Origin: Flavobacteriales bacterium
GTDB taxonomy: Bacteria > Bacteroidota > Bacteroidia > Flavobacteriales > Flavobacteriaceae
NCBI GenBank assembly: GCA_011526365.1
Contig: WTIO01000044.1
Span: forward strand, 42,791 to 106,790
Length of the DNA stretch: 64,000 bases
Direction of reading: 5' to 3'
The notes beneath the pieces are model-generated. The model searched no databases and was not told the origin of the DNA. It saw only the letters and a list, made by a program, of their open reading frames with translations. The translations under genes were made by a program, and so were the position numbers. Shown one piece after another: positions 18,408-28,687 of the stretch; position 1 is the first letter of the stretch, and the number at the start of each line of letters is the position of its first letter.

Positions 18408-19782
18408 CTCTTATTTTTTTATACTTCTCTCCAGAGGATTTTAAAATTGTTTTTACTTCCGCCTGTGCAATAACCGGGAAGGTTCTTGCATACAACAGGA
18501 AGAGAACAAAGAAGAATCCAATGGTACCAATGAAAATTCCAATATCCACAAACGTAGGGGAAAACATAGTCCATGAGGAGGGCAGGTAATCACGGTGTAA
18601 GGAAGTTACAATAATTACAAAACGCTCAAACCACATTCCTATGTTTACTACAATTGAAATGATAAATGAAAATATAATACTCGTGCGCAAACGCTTGAAC
18701 CACATGAACTGAGGTGAAAACACATTACAGGTCATCATGGCCCAGTACGCCCACCAATAGGGGCCTGTGGCTCGGTTTAAGAAGGCATATTGTTCGTATT
18801 CAACCCCGGAGTACCAAGCAATAAATAACTCGGTGATGTAGGCCACACCCACTATAGAACCGGTAATCATAATAACGATGTTCATCAATTCAATATGCTG
18901 TACAGTGATATAGTCTTCCAAATGGGACACCTTGCGCATGATAATTAACAAGGTATTTACCATGGCAAAACCAGAAAAAATTGCTCCCGCCACAAAGTAG
19001 GGAGGGAAAATGGTGGTGTGCCATCCAGGAATTACAGAAGTTGCAAAGTCAAAGGATACAATGGTGTGTACGGAAAGTACAAGGGGTGTTGCCAACCCGG
19101 CAAGTACAAGAGATACTTCTTCAAAACGCTGCCAGTCTTTGGCTCTTCCAGTCCATCCAAAACTGAGGAGACTGTAAATTTTCTTTTGAAACGGACGTAC
19201 GGCGCGGTCGCGAATCATTGCAAAATCGGGGAGTAATCCTGTCCACCAAAATACCAAGGATACCGAGAGGTAGGTGGAAATTGCGAACACATCCCACAAT
19301 AGTGGAGAGTTAAAGTTTACCCACAAAGATCCAAAAGTGTTGGGGATGGGCAGTACCCAATACGCCAACCAGGGGCGTCCCATGTGAATGATGGGGAATA
19401 ATCCTGCCTGAATTACCGAAAAGATGGTCATGGCCTCCGCTGAGCGGTTAATGGCCATTCTCCATTTTTGGCGGAATAAAAGCAATACTGCCGAAATCAG
19501 TGTTCCAGCGTGCCCAATTCCTACCCACCATACAAAGTTGGTAATATCCCAGGCCCAACCAACGGTTTTATTTAAGCCCCAAGTACCAATCCCTGTACCA
19601 ATGGTGTAAGTGATACACCCCAGACCCCATAAAAAGGCAGCTAGGGCAATCCCAAAAACAATCCACCACTGGCGGTTGGCATTTCCCTCTACAGGTGCCG
19701 CCACATCCACAGTAACATCGTGATAGGTCTTATCACCTGTAACTAAGGGTTTTCTAATGGGTGCTTCGTAATGCGATGCCAT
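18397..19782 (-). CDS. actC: Alternative complex III subunit ActC, NrfD-like quinol-binding membrane subunit
   Basis: A 461-aa polytopic protein with about ten TM helices of the NrfD/PsrC type. It is expected to hold the quinol-oxidising site next to the Fe-S part of ActB. Family stretches seen include NFVWWVGIGHAGTLISAVLLLFRQKWR, HMGRPWLAYWVLPIPN, GWHTTIFPPYFVAGAIFSGFAMV and ELFIAWYSGVEYE. It lies between actB (20 nt gap) and actD (11-bp overlap) in the conserved order. Confidence 0.95.
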   Translation of the reverse strand: MASHYEAPIRKPLVTGDKTYHDVTVDVAAPVEGNANRQWWIVFGIALAAFLWGLGCITYTIGTGIGTWGLNKTVGWAWDITNFVWWVGIGHAGTLISAVLLLFRQKWRMAINRSAEAMTIFSVIQAGLFPIIHMGRPWLAYWVLPIPNTFGSLWVNFNSPLLWDVFAISTYLSVSLVFWWTGLLPDFAMIRDRAVRPFQKKIYSLLSFGWTGRAKDWQRFEEVSLVLAGLATPLVLSVHTIVSFDFATSVIPGWHTTIFPPYFVAGAIFSGFAMVNTLLIIMRKVSHLEDYITVQHIELMNIVIMITGSIVGVAYITELFIAWYSGVEYEQYAFLNRATGPYWWAYWAMMTCNVFSPQFMWFKRLRTSIIFSFIISIVVNIGMWFERFVIIVTSLHRDYLPSSWTMFSPTFVDIGIFIGTIGFFFVLFLLYARTFPVIAQAEVKTILKSSGEKYKKIRDGK

Positions 19783-19802
19783 ACGATTCTATTTACTTAC
19801 AA

Positions 19803-22800
19803 TTATACTTCATCTGTGTTGCGCACTTTCACTTGGTACATCACATTGGGTTTTGTACCAACATGCTCCAATAGATGGTACATGCGTTGATCTTCTTTTA
19901 GGGCTGCAACCTTACTTTCTTTGTCGTTAATATCTCCAAATACCATAGCGCCATTGCTACAGGCTTTGGAACATGCCGTTTGGAAGTGGCCATCGGTAAT
20001 TTGGCGTCCTTCTAGTTTGGCGTCTAAAATGGTTTTTTGTGTCATTTGAATACACATGGAACATTTTTCCATCACCCCCCTAGAGCGTACCACCACATCG
20101 GGGTTTAACACCATTCTTCCGAGGTCGTTGTTCATATGGTAGTCAAATTCGTCGTTCTTGTTGTATAAGAACCAGTTAAAGCGACGTACTTTATAGGGAC
20201 AGTTGTTTGCACAGTAACGCGTTCCAACACAACGGTTATAGGCCATGTGGTTTTGCCCTTGACGTCCGTGAGAGGAAGCAGCAACAGGACAAACGGTTTC
20301 ACAGGGTGCATGATTACAATGCTGACACATAACGGGTTGGAAGGCTACCTGCGGATTTGCAGCTGCCTGTTCCATCTTTCCAAAAGTGGTTAGTGAATCG
20401 CCCAAACCAGAAATATCTTCTTTGGTTTTATTGTCTTGTTCAAAACGTTCTTTAGAAGAGTAGTAACGGTCAATACGCAACCAGTGCATGTCACGGGAAC
20501 GGCGTACTTCTGTTTTTCCTACTACTGGCACGTTGTTTTCGGAGTGACAGGCAATTACACAAGCGCCACACCCAGTACAAGCGTTTAGATCAATAGACAA
20601 GTTGAAGTGATGCCCAATGGAGCGGTCGAAAGACTGCCACATATCAACCTCGGGTGAGGTTACAGGCATTTCCATATGATTTTTAGACACCTCTGGCACG
20701 TGATTCCAGTGGCTTTTGTCCTTAGTATTAAAGACTTCTAATGTGGTTTCTTTTACAATATCTCCACGTCCCATTAGGGTATTGTGCAATTGTACACATG
20801 CAAATTCATGATAGCCCTCGGCAGCAGAAATAGAAACTGTTTGTACCGGATTCGCATCGGCATATAAGGCAAAGGCATTGACGCCCACTTGCATTTCTTC
20901 TTGCAAGCCTTTTTTACCTCCGTATCCGAAAGCTAAACCTACTGTACCTTCTGCCTGACCTGGCTGAATAAGCACTGGAGCTGTTAGAGTAGTTCCCCCA
21001 ACGGTAATATTCGCATAGCTACCATTTAAGGCGCCGTTTGCTACGTTAACATTTTTCAATCCTAATTTTTGTGCGTCAGCATAGGATACTGTTAGGTAGT
21101 TATCCCACGAAATTCGTGAGATAGGATCAGGAAATTCCTGTAACCAGGGGTTGTTGGCCTGACGTCCGTCACCCATTCCAGTTTTGGTGTAAAGGACCAA
21201 CTCCATCCCTTTGGCCGAAGCATTGGCAAGCGCGTTGGTGTGAGCTGTAATAGCAATAGTATTTGCCGACACTGCAGCGGGGGTAGTTTTAGAAAAATAA
21301 CCGTCGTGAAGGGTTTGACTCCAGGAGGCGCCGTCTAAAACAGTAGCTGCCCAGTTGGACTTAATAGTTTCGTAATAGGAAGCTGTACTGCCTGTGAGTT
21401 GCAAGAGTACGTCCTGAAATTGTTTGGTGTCAAATAGCGGGCGAATGGTAGGCTGTGCCAATACATATTCTCCAGCTGTAAATTCATAATCACCCCAAGA
21501 CTCCAAGTAATGTGGTGTTGCAGCAACAAACTTGGCTAAGCTAGCCGTTTCGTCTTCTTTCATGGCAAAAGCAACACTTAACCCTAATTTCGGAAGGGCT
21601 GCAGCAAGGGCTGCTCCTTTGGCATGTGAGTACACCGGATTTACACCAAAAGTTATCAATCCGTTTACAGTTCCTGCAATAATATCATCTATAGCTTTAT
21701 TCACCTCAGCAGTATTCCCGTGGCGGGTAAACTTTGGCTGTTGCGGCATAAAAGCAGTGCTCTTTAAAGTAGCGTTAATGGCCAACACCAGTTCCTGAGC
21801 AGCAACATCTTCTATACCAGTGACCACTAGTGCGGCATCTCCAGCAGCACGCAAACGTGCTACGGCTTTGCTTACCGCAGTGGCAACATCGGCAGGAAGT
21901 TGTCCGCTAATAGGTGTGTTGGTTAATTCGGCGTAAAGGTGGGCCAAAACATTTTTTTGCATGGCAGCACCAACAGGTACACGGTGGTCTGCGTTGGCAC
22001 CCGTAAGGCTCATATTGGCCTCAAACTGGATGTGGTGCGACATTTCGGCTTTTCCATGATGCCCATGAGGCACACGCCCTTTGGTGTAGTCACTGTCGTA
22101 ACCACCCCCTTGCCAATCGCCGAGGAAGTCGGCACCTATACTGACAATAGTTTTTGCTTTAGAAAAGTCGTAGCCCGCTAAAGCGCGTTGCCCATACACA
22201 TTTTCAAAAGCTGTAAGTGCAGCATTACTGCTTACACTGTCATAAGTAATAGGAGTAACATTGGGGAATTGTGCGACAAAGTCGGCAATAATTTTTTTGG
22301 TTGTAGGACTTGCTAAAGTGTGGGTAAGCAATACTACAGGTTGTTGGGCCATGGCTAAAGCCTTTAGGTTGGCCTCCACCTGGGTGATAAAATCCTCCCA
22401 GGAAACGTCCGCTTGATTGGCCTTAGGCCCTTGAAGCCGTTGGGTGTCATACATTGAAAGTACCGAAGCGTGCACACGCGCATTGGCGCTTCCATGACGT
22501 CCAGCAGCGGGGTTGTTTTCTATTTTAATAGGACGACCTTCGCGTGTTTTCACTAATACACTAGCGTAATCAAAGCCGTCGGCGATGGCTGTAGCATAGT
22601 AATTGGCGACACCAGGAATAATTTGCTCGGGCTGCACTACATAGGGCACCGATTTAATCACTGGGCCTTCACAGGCAGCTATGGTTGCTGCTGCAGTACT
22701 AAATCCTACATACTTTAAAAAATCTCTTCGGGAGGTAGCGCTTTCTTCAAGACTTTGTTGATCTTCAAGAAGGCTATCTACAGGCAGCTGCTCTGCAAAT

Positions 22801-22883
22801 TCCTTTTCTTCGAGCTTTTGTACAAGTTCGTTCTGATCGTCTAGCTGATCAACGCTCTTCCAATAGGTTTTGTTTGTAGCCAT
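19803..22883 (-). CDS. actB: Alternative complex III subunit ActB, Tat-exported Fe-S protein
   Basis: A 1026-aa protein. After an unusual 50-residue leader it has a perfect Tat motif (SRRDFLK, 51-57) and hydrophobic stretch ending at AAC (Cys71). Residues about 75-700 resemble a molybdopterin oxidoreductase fold that in ActB lacks the cofactor. The C-terminal third is a ferredoxin-like domain with four cysteine groups: CTGCGACVIACHSEN, CQHCNHAPCETVCP, CVGTRYCANNCP and CSMCIQMTQ with a later CSKAC. In characterised complexes these carry three [4Fe-4S] and one [3Fe-4S] cluster that link the quinol site to the hemes of ActA. Length and fused organisation are normal for Bacteroidota. Confidence 0.95.
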   Translation of the reverse strand: MATNKTYWKSVDQLDDQNELVQKLEEKEFAEQLPVDSLLEDQQSLEESATSRRDFLKYVGFSTAAATIAACEGPVIKSVPYVVQPEQIIPGVANYYATAIADGFDYASVLVKTREGRPIKIENNPAAGRHGSANARVHASVLSMYDTQRLQGPKANQADVSWEDFITQVEANLKALAMAQQPVVLLTHTLASPTTKKIIADFVAQFPNVTPITYDSVSSNAALTAFENVYGQRALAGYDFSKAKTIVSIGADFLGDWQGGGYDSDYTKGRVPHGHHGKAEMSHHIQFEANMSLTGANADHRVPVGAAMQKNVLAHLYAELTNTPISGQLPADVATAVSKAVARLRAAGDAALVVTGIEDVAAQELVLAINATLKSTAFMPQQPKFTRHGNTAEVNKAIDDIIAGTVNGLITFGVNPVYSHAKGAALAAALPKLGLSVAFAMKEDETASLAKFVAATPHYLESWGDYEFTAGEYVLAQPTIRPLFDTKQFQDVLLQLTGSTASYYETIKSNWAATVLDGASWSQTLHDGYFSKTTPAAVSANTIAITAHTNALANASAKGMELVLYTKTGMGDGRQANNPWLQEFPDPISRISWDNYLTVSYADAQKLGLKNVNVANGALNGSYANITVGGTTLTAPVLIQPGQAEGTVGLAFGYGGKKGLQEEMQVGVNAFALYADANPVQTVSISAAEGYHEFACVQLHNTLMGRGDIVKETTLEVFNTKDKSHWNHVPEVSKNHMEMPVTSPEVDMWQSFDRSIGHHFNLSIDLNACTGCGACVIACHSENNVPVVGKTEVRRSRDMHWLRIDRYYSSKERFEQDNKTKEDISGLGDSLTTFGKMEQAAANPQVAFQPVMCQHCNHAPCETVCPVAASSHGRQGQNHMAYNRCVGTRYCANNCPYKVRRFNWFLYNKNDEFDYHMNNDLGRMVLNPDVVVRSRGVMEKCSMCIQMTQKTILDAKLEGRQITDGHFQTACSKACSNGAMVFGDINDKESKVAALKEDQRMYHLLEHVGTKPNVMYQVKVRNTDEV

Positions 22884-22902
22884 AGGACTTTATTATCGCC
22901 TT

Positions 22903-24210
22903 TTAATAATGACATTTTCCACATTCGAGCCCTCCCATTTGTGCAACGGTGAGTTTTTCTACACCGTACTTTTTGGAGAGTTCTTCGTGAATTTTCGCAT
23001 AGTATTCGTTGCTCTCCACCTTAACGTTGGTTTCGCGGTGACAATTGATACACCAGCCCATGGTGAGCGGGGAATACTGATACATTACTTCCATTTCTTC
23101 TACCGGTCCGTGACAGGTTTGACAATCAATTTGGCCTACCTGTACGTGTTGTGCGTGGTTGAAATACACAAAGTCGGGCAGGTTGTGGATACGCACCCAT
23201 TTTACGGGTTGCGTTTCCCCGGTATAGCGCTGGTTTTCTTCATCCCATCCCACGGCAGCGTACAGCTTTTTGATTTCGTTGGTGTAGAAATCTTTGGTGT
23301 AACCATTTTCGAGATCTTCTTCGCCGTTGTACTCTGCGATGTTTTTGTGGCAGTTCATACAAACATTTAAGGCTGGAATTCCCGAATGCTTAGAAACTCG
23401 TGCAGAAGAGTGGCAGTACTTACATTCAATTTGGTTGGCTCCTGCATGGATTTTGTGTGAATAATGGATGGGTTGTACCGGCATATACCCTTGGTCAACA
23501 CCTACTTGCATAAGATATCCATAGGCAAAGTAAGCGCTGCTGAGCAGTAGGAATACCACGGCTACAAAAATCAAAAACTGATTTTTAGCAATGGCTTGCC
23601 ATAGTGGTGTACGTTGGGGCTTAACTTCTTCTACCAATTCAACACCGCTGGCTGCAGCTATGCGTTTCAATGTTTTTTGCACCAAGAAAAGCATCACTAC
23701 TAATAGTGCAAATACTAAGGCTAGGGCGCCAAGTATTATTTCGTTAGGAATACCAGGTGCCGTGACCACTGCTGGAGCTGCCACGGTTCCCGCAGGTGCG
23801 GTTGTGGCCGGTGGTGTGTAATCGGTATAGGCGATAATGTTGTCAATTTCGGCATTGGAAAGCTGTGGGAAAGCCGTCATGGCAGTCCGGTTGTATTCTT
23901 CCCATATGGCTACGGCTTGTGCATCGCCAGCCTTAATCATGGCGGCACTATTTTTAATCCAACTGTACAGCCACTCCTTGTCGTATTTCTGAGAAACACC
24001 GCGAAGGGCAGGACCTACAGCTTTTTTATTCAATTTGTGACAAGCGGCACAGTGTGTATTGAAGAGCTTTTTTCCTTCCATTGGGTCGGCCTCCTGGGCA
24101 AACGACGAAAGGTTTACAGAGAAAAATAAAGCTAGAAAAGTAACAATACTAAAACAGTGAAAACGACTGTGAGAAGTACGTTGCGTTGAGGTTTCAAGTT
24201 TTGTAGCCAC
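22903..24210 (-). CDS. actA: Alternative complex III subunit ActA with extra N-terminal cytochrome c domain (six hemes)
   Basis: A 435-aa protein starting at GTG (24208-24210); no in-frame ATG lies before the signal peptide (FSIVTFLALFFSVNLSSFAQ). Six CxxCH heme motifs are present: CAACH in an N-terminal mono-heme domain (54-58), then CKYCH, CMNCH, CQTCH, CINCH and a terminal CGKCH. Two hydrophobic helices (EIILGALALVFALLVVMLFLV and FLIFVAVVFLLLSSAYFAYG) separate the two parts, so both heme domains face the periplasm. The Rhodothermus-type ActA is a pentaheme protein; here a class I cytochrome c has been added. It is the first gene of the act-cox operon. Confidence 0.94.
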   Translation of the reverse strand: MATKLETSTQRTSHSRFHCFSIVTFLALFFSVNLSSFAQEADPMEGKKLFNTHCAACHKLNKKAVGPALRGVSQKYDKEWLYSWIKNSAAMIKAGDAQAVAIWEEYNRTAMTAFPQLSNAEIDNIIAYTDYTPPATTAPAGTVAAPAVVTAPGIPNEIILGALALVFALLVVMLFLVQKTLKRIAAASGVELVEEVKPQRTPLWQAIAKNQFLIFVAVVFLLLSSAYFAYGYLMQVGVDQGYMPVQPIHYSHKIHAGANQIECKYCHSSARVSKHSGIPALNVCMNCHKNIAEYNGEEDLENGYTKDFYTNEIKKLYAAVGWDEENQRYTGETQPVKWVRIHNLPDFVYFNHAQHVQVGQIDCQTCHGPVEEMEVMYQYSPLTMGWCINCHRETNVKVESNEYYAKIHEELSKKYGVEKLTVAQMGGLECGKCHY

Positions 24211-24230
24211 TGAAAATGTAAATTCTAAAA

Positions 24231-24252
24231 TCAGTACAAAAATAGGTACTGA
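24231..24252. promoter_or_regulatory. Inverted repeat around the actA -7 element
   Basis: TCAGTAC (24231-24237) and GTACTGA (24246-24252) are a perfect 7-bp inverted repeat with an 8-nt spacer. The minus-strand -7 element TATTTTTG (24237-24244) lies inside it, 26 nt upstream of the actA GTG. This placement suggests an operator controlling the act-cox operon; the binding protein is not identifiable. Confidence 0.5.
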
Positions 24253-24367
24253 ACGCGTATTGTAAAAAGAAGTTGAAGTTTAAATAATAATTTATACTGA
24301 ATCTAAATAACGTTAATGTTTTGTTGAATATTTGAGCTTAAAATTTATTTTTTATTTCCTTTGTGGC

Positions 24368-24760
24368 ATGAAAATTTCTACCGCATTTCGTGTTTGTTAC
24401 AGCGTTTTTAGTCTTTTTGTACTAGGGCAAATGAATGCCCAGGAACAACCGCTTGTCATTAAACAAGACAGTACCATCACTCAAGCGCTAAACTTGAAGA
24501 TTGAAGCAAATAAGGAACAATTTGCGAATGAAGTGTACAGCATTCAGTTGTACTATGGGAAATACGACCGGGCGCAAGAGATCATTGAAGCTATGAAAAC
24601 GGCTTTTCCAACGCTTAGCCCAGAAATTAGCTTCGAAACACCCAATTACAAAGTACAGGTAGGGCCTTTTGAAGCCTATTTAGATGCTTTGGAAGAGCTT
24701 AAGCGTTTAAAAGCAGTTTATCGGGAAGCCTTTATTTTACAACCCAAGCGGGAATTATAG
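24368..24760 (+). CDS. Small periplasmic SPOR-domain protein
   Basis: A 130-aa protein from the ATG at 24368; an in-frame start 12 codons earlier would disrupt the signal peptide. Residues 1-25 ([20 protein letters not shown], then QMNAQ) are a signal peptide. The C-terminal half ([54 protein letters not shown]) fits the SPOR fold, which binds denuded septal peptidoglycan. It is therefore a candidate periplasmic cell-wall binding protein. It is a single gene; the last 6 bp overlap the convergent infB. Confidence 0.8.
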   Translation: MKISTAFRVCYSVFSLFVLGQMNAQEQPLVIKQDSTITQALNLKIEANKEQFANEVYSIQLYYGKYDRAQEIIEAMKTAFPTLSPEISFETPNYKVQVGPFEAYLDALEELKRLKAVYREAFILQPKREL

Positions 24761-27409
24761 CGTTTTCTTTACGGCAACTTCTTGGAAGCTTTCCAACTGA
24801 TCGCCTTCCTTAATATCATTAAAGTTTTTGATCTGAAGTCCACAGTCATAGCCTTTGGCAACCTCTTTCGCATCATCTTTAAAACGTTTGAGGGAAGCAA
24901 GGGCTCCTGTATAAATGACTACTCCCTCACGAATGACACGCACTTTGGAGTTGCGGAAGATTTTTCCTGTAAGCACCATACAACCTGCAATAGTACCCAC
25001 CTTAGAGATTTTATAGGTCTCACGAATTTCAGCAGTACCGGTAATTTCTTCTTTCAATTCGGGAGACAGCATGCCTTCCATGGCGTCTTTAACATCGTTA
25101 ATGGCATCGTAAATGATGGAGTACGAACGCACGTCAATGGCTTCTTTTTCTGCCAAATCCCTACTGTTTCCAGTTGGGCGAACATTAAACCCAATGATAA
25201 TTGCATCAGAAGCTGACGCCAATAATACATCGGACTCGGTGATGGCTCCAACACCTTTGTGTATGATGTTAACTTGAATTTCTTCGGTAGATAGCTTTTG
25301 AAGGGAATCGGTGAGTGCTTCAACGGAACCATCCACATCACCTTTAAGGATGATGTTTAATTCTTGGAATTCACCTAAGGCAATACGGCGTCCAATTTCG
25401 TCAAGGGTAATGTGCTTTTGGGTACGAACATTTTGCTCGCGTAGCAATTGCGTGCGTTTAGCGGCAATTTGCTTGGCTTCTTTCTCGTCTTCCAACACCT
25501 TAAAGGAATCCCCTGCTTGCGGTGCTCCGTCAAGACCTAGCACAGAGACTGGAGTTGAAGGCGGCGCAGCGTCTAAATTGTTCCCACGCTCGTCAAACAT
25601 GGCTTTTACTTTACCGCTTTGCTTTCCAGCAAGGAGGTAGTCTCCAACGGTTAGAGTTCCGTTTTGAACAAGTATGGTTGATACATAGCCCCGTCCTTTG
25701 TCCAAATAAGCTTCCACTACAGTTCCTTTGGCCTTACGACTGGCGTTGGCTTTTAGTTCTAATAGCTCTGCTTCTAAAAGTACTTTTTCAAGAAGGGCAT
25801 CTACGCCCGTTCCTTTTAGAGCGGAAATGTCTTGGGATTGAATGCTCCCACCCCAATCTTCTACCAACAAATTCATTCCAGCCAATTCTTCCTTAATCTT
25901 ATCGGGGTTGGCTGTGGGCTTGTCAATTTTATTGATGGCAAATATGATGGGTACATTGGCGGCTTGTGCGTGACTGATGGCTTCTTTGGTTTGCGGCATA
26001 ATACCGTCGTCTGCAGCAGCAACAATAATGGCAATATCGGTTACTTGGGTTCCCCGTGCACGCATGGCAGTAAAGGCTTCGTGACCAGGTGTATCTAAGA
26101 AGGTAATGTTTTGTCCGTCGGATAAGGTAACCGAATAGGCCCCAATGTGCTGGGTGATCCCCCCCGATTCTCCCGCGATAACATTCTCTTTACGAATGTA
26201 GTCCAAAAGCGAAGTTTTCCCGTGATCTACGTGCCCCATTACGGTAACAATAGGTGCTCGAGGATCCAGTTGCTCTTCTAAATCTTCCTCCTCTTCTAAA
26301 CTTTCTTCCAGTTCTGTTTTTACAAATTCCACTTTGTACCCGAACTCCTCGGCAACAATGCTTAAGGTTTCCGCATCCAGGCGTTGGTTCATGGTAACCA
26401 TAATTCCCAAGGACATACAAGCAGAAATAATTTCAGTGGTGCTCACTTCCATTAGGGTAGCAATTTCACCCACGGTGATAAATTCGGTCACCTTGATGAT
26501 TTTGCTTTCTGCTTCAATTTGCGCTAGTTCTTCCTCCGTCTTTTGGCGGTGTTGATCGCGCTTCTCTTTGCGGTATTTGGCCCCTTTAGATTTATTGGTT
26601 TTCCCCTGAAGTTTTTCTAGGGTTTCACGAATTTGCTTTTGTACTTCTTCTTCGGTAGGCTCTACCTTGGCCACCTGTGGCCCACGCTTATTCCCTTGAC
26701 GGTTGCGTTGTTGGTTTCCTTCAGTATTATTGGGCTTCGCGTCTTTGCTGATGCGTTTACGCTTCCGCTTGCGTGCTTCTTCAACCGTTTTTTCTTTGCT
26801 TTTTACAGCATCAAGGTTGATGGTTTGCCCTGTTTTTTTAGGCCCCGAAAGTTTTTTGTATTGAGTTTTAATTTTCTCTTCTGTAGCTGCAGCAGGAGCT
26901 TCCGCTTTCTGAGCCGCTGGTGCTGGAGCTTTTTCTTCCGTTGCGGGAGCTGGTGCTTCAGGTGCTGTTGTTGCTGCTTTGGGCTCGGGTACTGCTTCAG
27001 GTGTAGCCTTGGGTGTGGGTTCAGCAGCCGCAGCAGCGGTTTCTTTTTTAGGGGTCAAAAGGTCGATTTTCCCTAAAGTTTTAGGTTTCGAAATGGAGGC
27101 TTTGGCACGTACCACTTCTTCTTGTTGAGCAGCAGCCTTTTGGCGTTCGAGTTCTTTGGCCTCTTGAATTTGACGCAGCTTCTCTTTTTCTTTTCGCTTT
27201 TCTTCGCTGATTTCAAAAGAAGCGTCTTTCTTCGATTTGTCGGTTTCAAACTCGTCCAACAACAACTGGTATACCTCGTTTGAAATTTTTGTAGTAGGCC
27301 GCGCTTCGATCTCCACTCCTTTTTGGGTAAGGTGATCTACCGCGCGATCCAAAGAGATGTTCAGTTCGCGTAAAACTTTATTCAAACGTATACTAGGTTG
27401 TTCAGCCAT
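24755..27409 (-). CDS. infB: Translation initiation factor IF-2
   Basis: An 884-aa GTPase that delivers initiator tRNA to the ribosome. The N-terminal IF2_N domain ([21 protein letters not shown]) is followed by a long Lys/Ala/Pro/Glu-rich linker (about 75-260). The second IF2_N copy is near 300-350 and the G domain has all motifs: G1 [10 protein letters not shown]3 DTPGHEAF, G4 NKID and G5 SALKGTG. The C-terminal domains II-IV are complete. It is the last gene of rimP-nusA-infB, 30 nt after nusA. Confidence 0.97.
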   Translation of the reverse strand: MAEQPSIRLNKVLRELNISLDRAVDHLTQKGVEIEARPTTKISNEVYQLLLDEFETDKSKKDASFEISEEKRKEKEKLRQIQEAKELERQKAAAQQEEVVRAKASISKPKTLGKIDLLTPKKETAAAAAEPTPKATPEAVPEPKAATTAPEAPAPATEEKAPAPAAQKAEAPAAATEEKIKTQYKKLSGPKKTGQTINLDAVKSKEKTVEEARKRKRKRISKDAKPNNTEGNQQRNRQGNKRGPQVAKVEPTEEEVQKQIRETLEKLQGKTNKSKGAKYRKEKRDQHRQKTEEELAQIEAESKIIKVTEFITVGEIATLMEVSTTEIISACMSLGIMVTMNQRLDAETLSIVAEEFGYKVEFVKTELEESLEEEEDLEEQLDPRAPIVTVMGHVDHGKTSLLDYIRKENVIAGESGGITQHIGAYSVTLSDGQNITFLDTPGHEAFTAMRARGTQVTDIAIIVAAADDGIMPQTKEAISHAQAANVPIIFAINKIDKPTANPDKIKEELAGMNLLVEDWGGSIQSQDISALKGTGVDALLEKVLLEAELLELKANASRKAKGTVVEAYLDKGRGYVSTILVQNGTLTVGDYLLAGKQSGKVKAMFDERGNNLDAAPPSTPVSVLGLDGAPQAGDSFKVLEDEKEAKQIAAKRTQLLREQNVRTQKHITLDEIGRRIALGEFQELNIILKGDVDGSVEALTDSLQKLSTEEIQVNIIHKGVGAITESDVLLASASDAIIIGFNVRPTGNSRDLAEKEAIDVRSYSIIYDAINDVKDAMEGMLSPELKEEITGTAEIRETYKISKVGTIAGCMVLTGKIFRNSKVRVIREGVVIYTGALASLKRFKDDAKEVAKGYDCGLQIKNFNDIKEGDQLESFQEVAVKKTL

Positions 27410-27439
27410 AAATTATTATTGGTTCAAAGTTAGAAAATA

Positions 27440-28678
27440 TTAAGCTTCATCTTCAAACTCCTCTTTGAGAATCTTAATGACTTCGCTAATTGTTTCTTCT
27501 TCAAGGTCCGTACGTTGGATGAGTTCTTTTACATCCAACTCTAAAATACTTTTTGCAGTATCCAAACCGACTTTTTTAAATTCTTCAATCACCCAGCTAT
27601 CGATTTCGTCAGAAAATTCGGTTAGCTCAACATCTTCTTCAATACCTTCGCGATAGACGTCAATTTCGTAACCGGTGAGTTTTCCTGCCAAACGAATATT
27701 GTGCCCCCCTCGACCAATGGCCTTAGACACTTCTTCGGGGTTTAAGAATACTTGCACGCGTTTTTCCTCTTCATCTATTTTGAGGGAATTCACTTTTGCA
27801 GGACTTAAAGCGCGCGAGATAAATAGTTGCAAGTTGTTGGTGTAGTTGATAACGTCTATATTTTCGTTACCTAATTCGCGGACTACACCGTGAATTCGGG
27901 ATCCTTTCATCCCAACACAGGCCCCTACTGGGTCAATACGATCATCATAGGAATCTACCGCAACTTTAGCTTTTTCTCCAGGAATACGTACGGCCTTTTT
28001 AATGGTAATTAAACCATCGAAAACCTCGGGGATTTCTTGCTCAAATAATTTCTCTAAGAACACGGGAGAAGTACGGGAAAGAATAATCCGTGGTTTGTTT
28101 CCACGCATTTCAACGGTGTCAATTACCCCGCGTACGTTGTCGCCCTTACGGAAAAAATCGTTGGGAATTTGACGGTCTTTGGGGAGAATAATTTCGTTGC
28201 CGTCATCGTCTAGTAAAATCACCTCTCTACTGCGGATATGGTGTACCTCAGCGGTGTAAATTTCACCTACGCGATCCTTAAATTGATTGAAGATGTTGGT
28301 GCTGTCGTGCTCAAAAATCTTAGCAACCAAGTTTTGGCGTAAGCTGGTAATGGCACGGCGCCCTAAATCGGCGAGTTTTACTTCCTCTGAAACGTCTTCC
28401 CCAACCTCAAAGTCGGGCTCAATTTTTTTGGCTTCGTCCAATTCTATTTCAGAATTAGGATCTTCTACACTACCGTTTTCAACCACAATTCGGTTGCGCC
28501 AAATTTCAAGGTCACCTTTATCGGGGTTGATGATAATATCAAAATTTTCATCGGAACCGTATTTGCGTTTTAAAGTATTTCGAAAAACTTCTTCAAGGAT
28601 TACCATTAAGGTAACACGATCGATGAGTTTATCATCTTTAAATTCCGAGAATGATTCAATGAGTGCTAAGTTTTCCAT
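27440..28678 (-). CDS. nusA: Transcription elongation/termination factor NusA
   Basis: A 412-aa protein: N-terminal RNAP-binding domain (IESFSEFKDDKLIDRVTLMV), S1 domain (DRVGEIYTAEVHHIRSREVIL), then two KH domains (GACVGMKGSRIHGVVRELGNENID and SKAIGRGGHNIRLAGKLTGYEIDV) and a short acidic C-terminus. It lacks the long C-terminal acidic repeats of the E. coli protein, as is usual for Bacteroidota. It lies 9 nt after rimP and before infB in the conserved translation/transcription operon. Confidence 0.97.
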   Translation of the reverse strand: MENLALIESFSEFKDDKLIDRVTLMVILEEVFRNTLKRKYGSDENFDIIINPDKGDLEIWRNRIVVENGSVEDPNSEIELDEAKKIEPDFEVGEDVSEEVKLADLGRRAITSLRQNLVAKIFEHDSTNIFNQFKDRVGEIYTAEVHHIRSREVILLDDDGNEIILPKDRQIPNDFFRKGDNVRGVIDTVEMRGNKPRIILSRTSPVFLEKLFEQEIPEVFDGLITIKKAVRIPGEKAKVAVDSYDDRIDPVGACVGMKGSRIHGVVRELGNENIDVINYTNNLQLFISRALSPAKVNSLKIDEEEKRVQVFLNPEEVSKAIGRGGHNIRLAGKLTGYEIDVYREGIEEDVELTEFSDEIDSWVIEEFKKVGLDTAKSILELDVKELIQRTDLEEETISEVIKILKEEFEDEA

Positions 28679-28687
28679 GTCCTATGG

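Noticed and set aside
26633..27076. Cys/Phe-rich 147-aa ORF opposite infB
   Set aside because: It is the antisense reading of the Lys/Ala/Pro-rich IF-2 linker, an artefact of biased codons.
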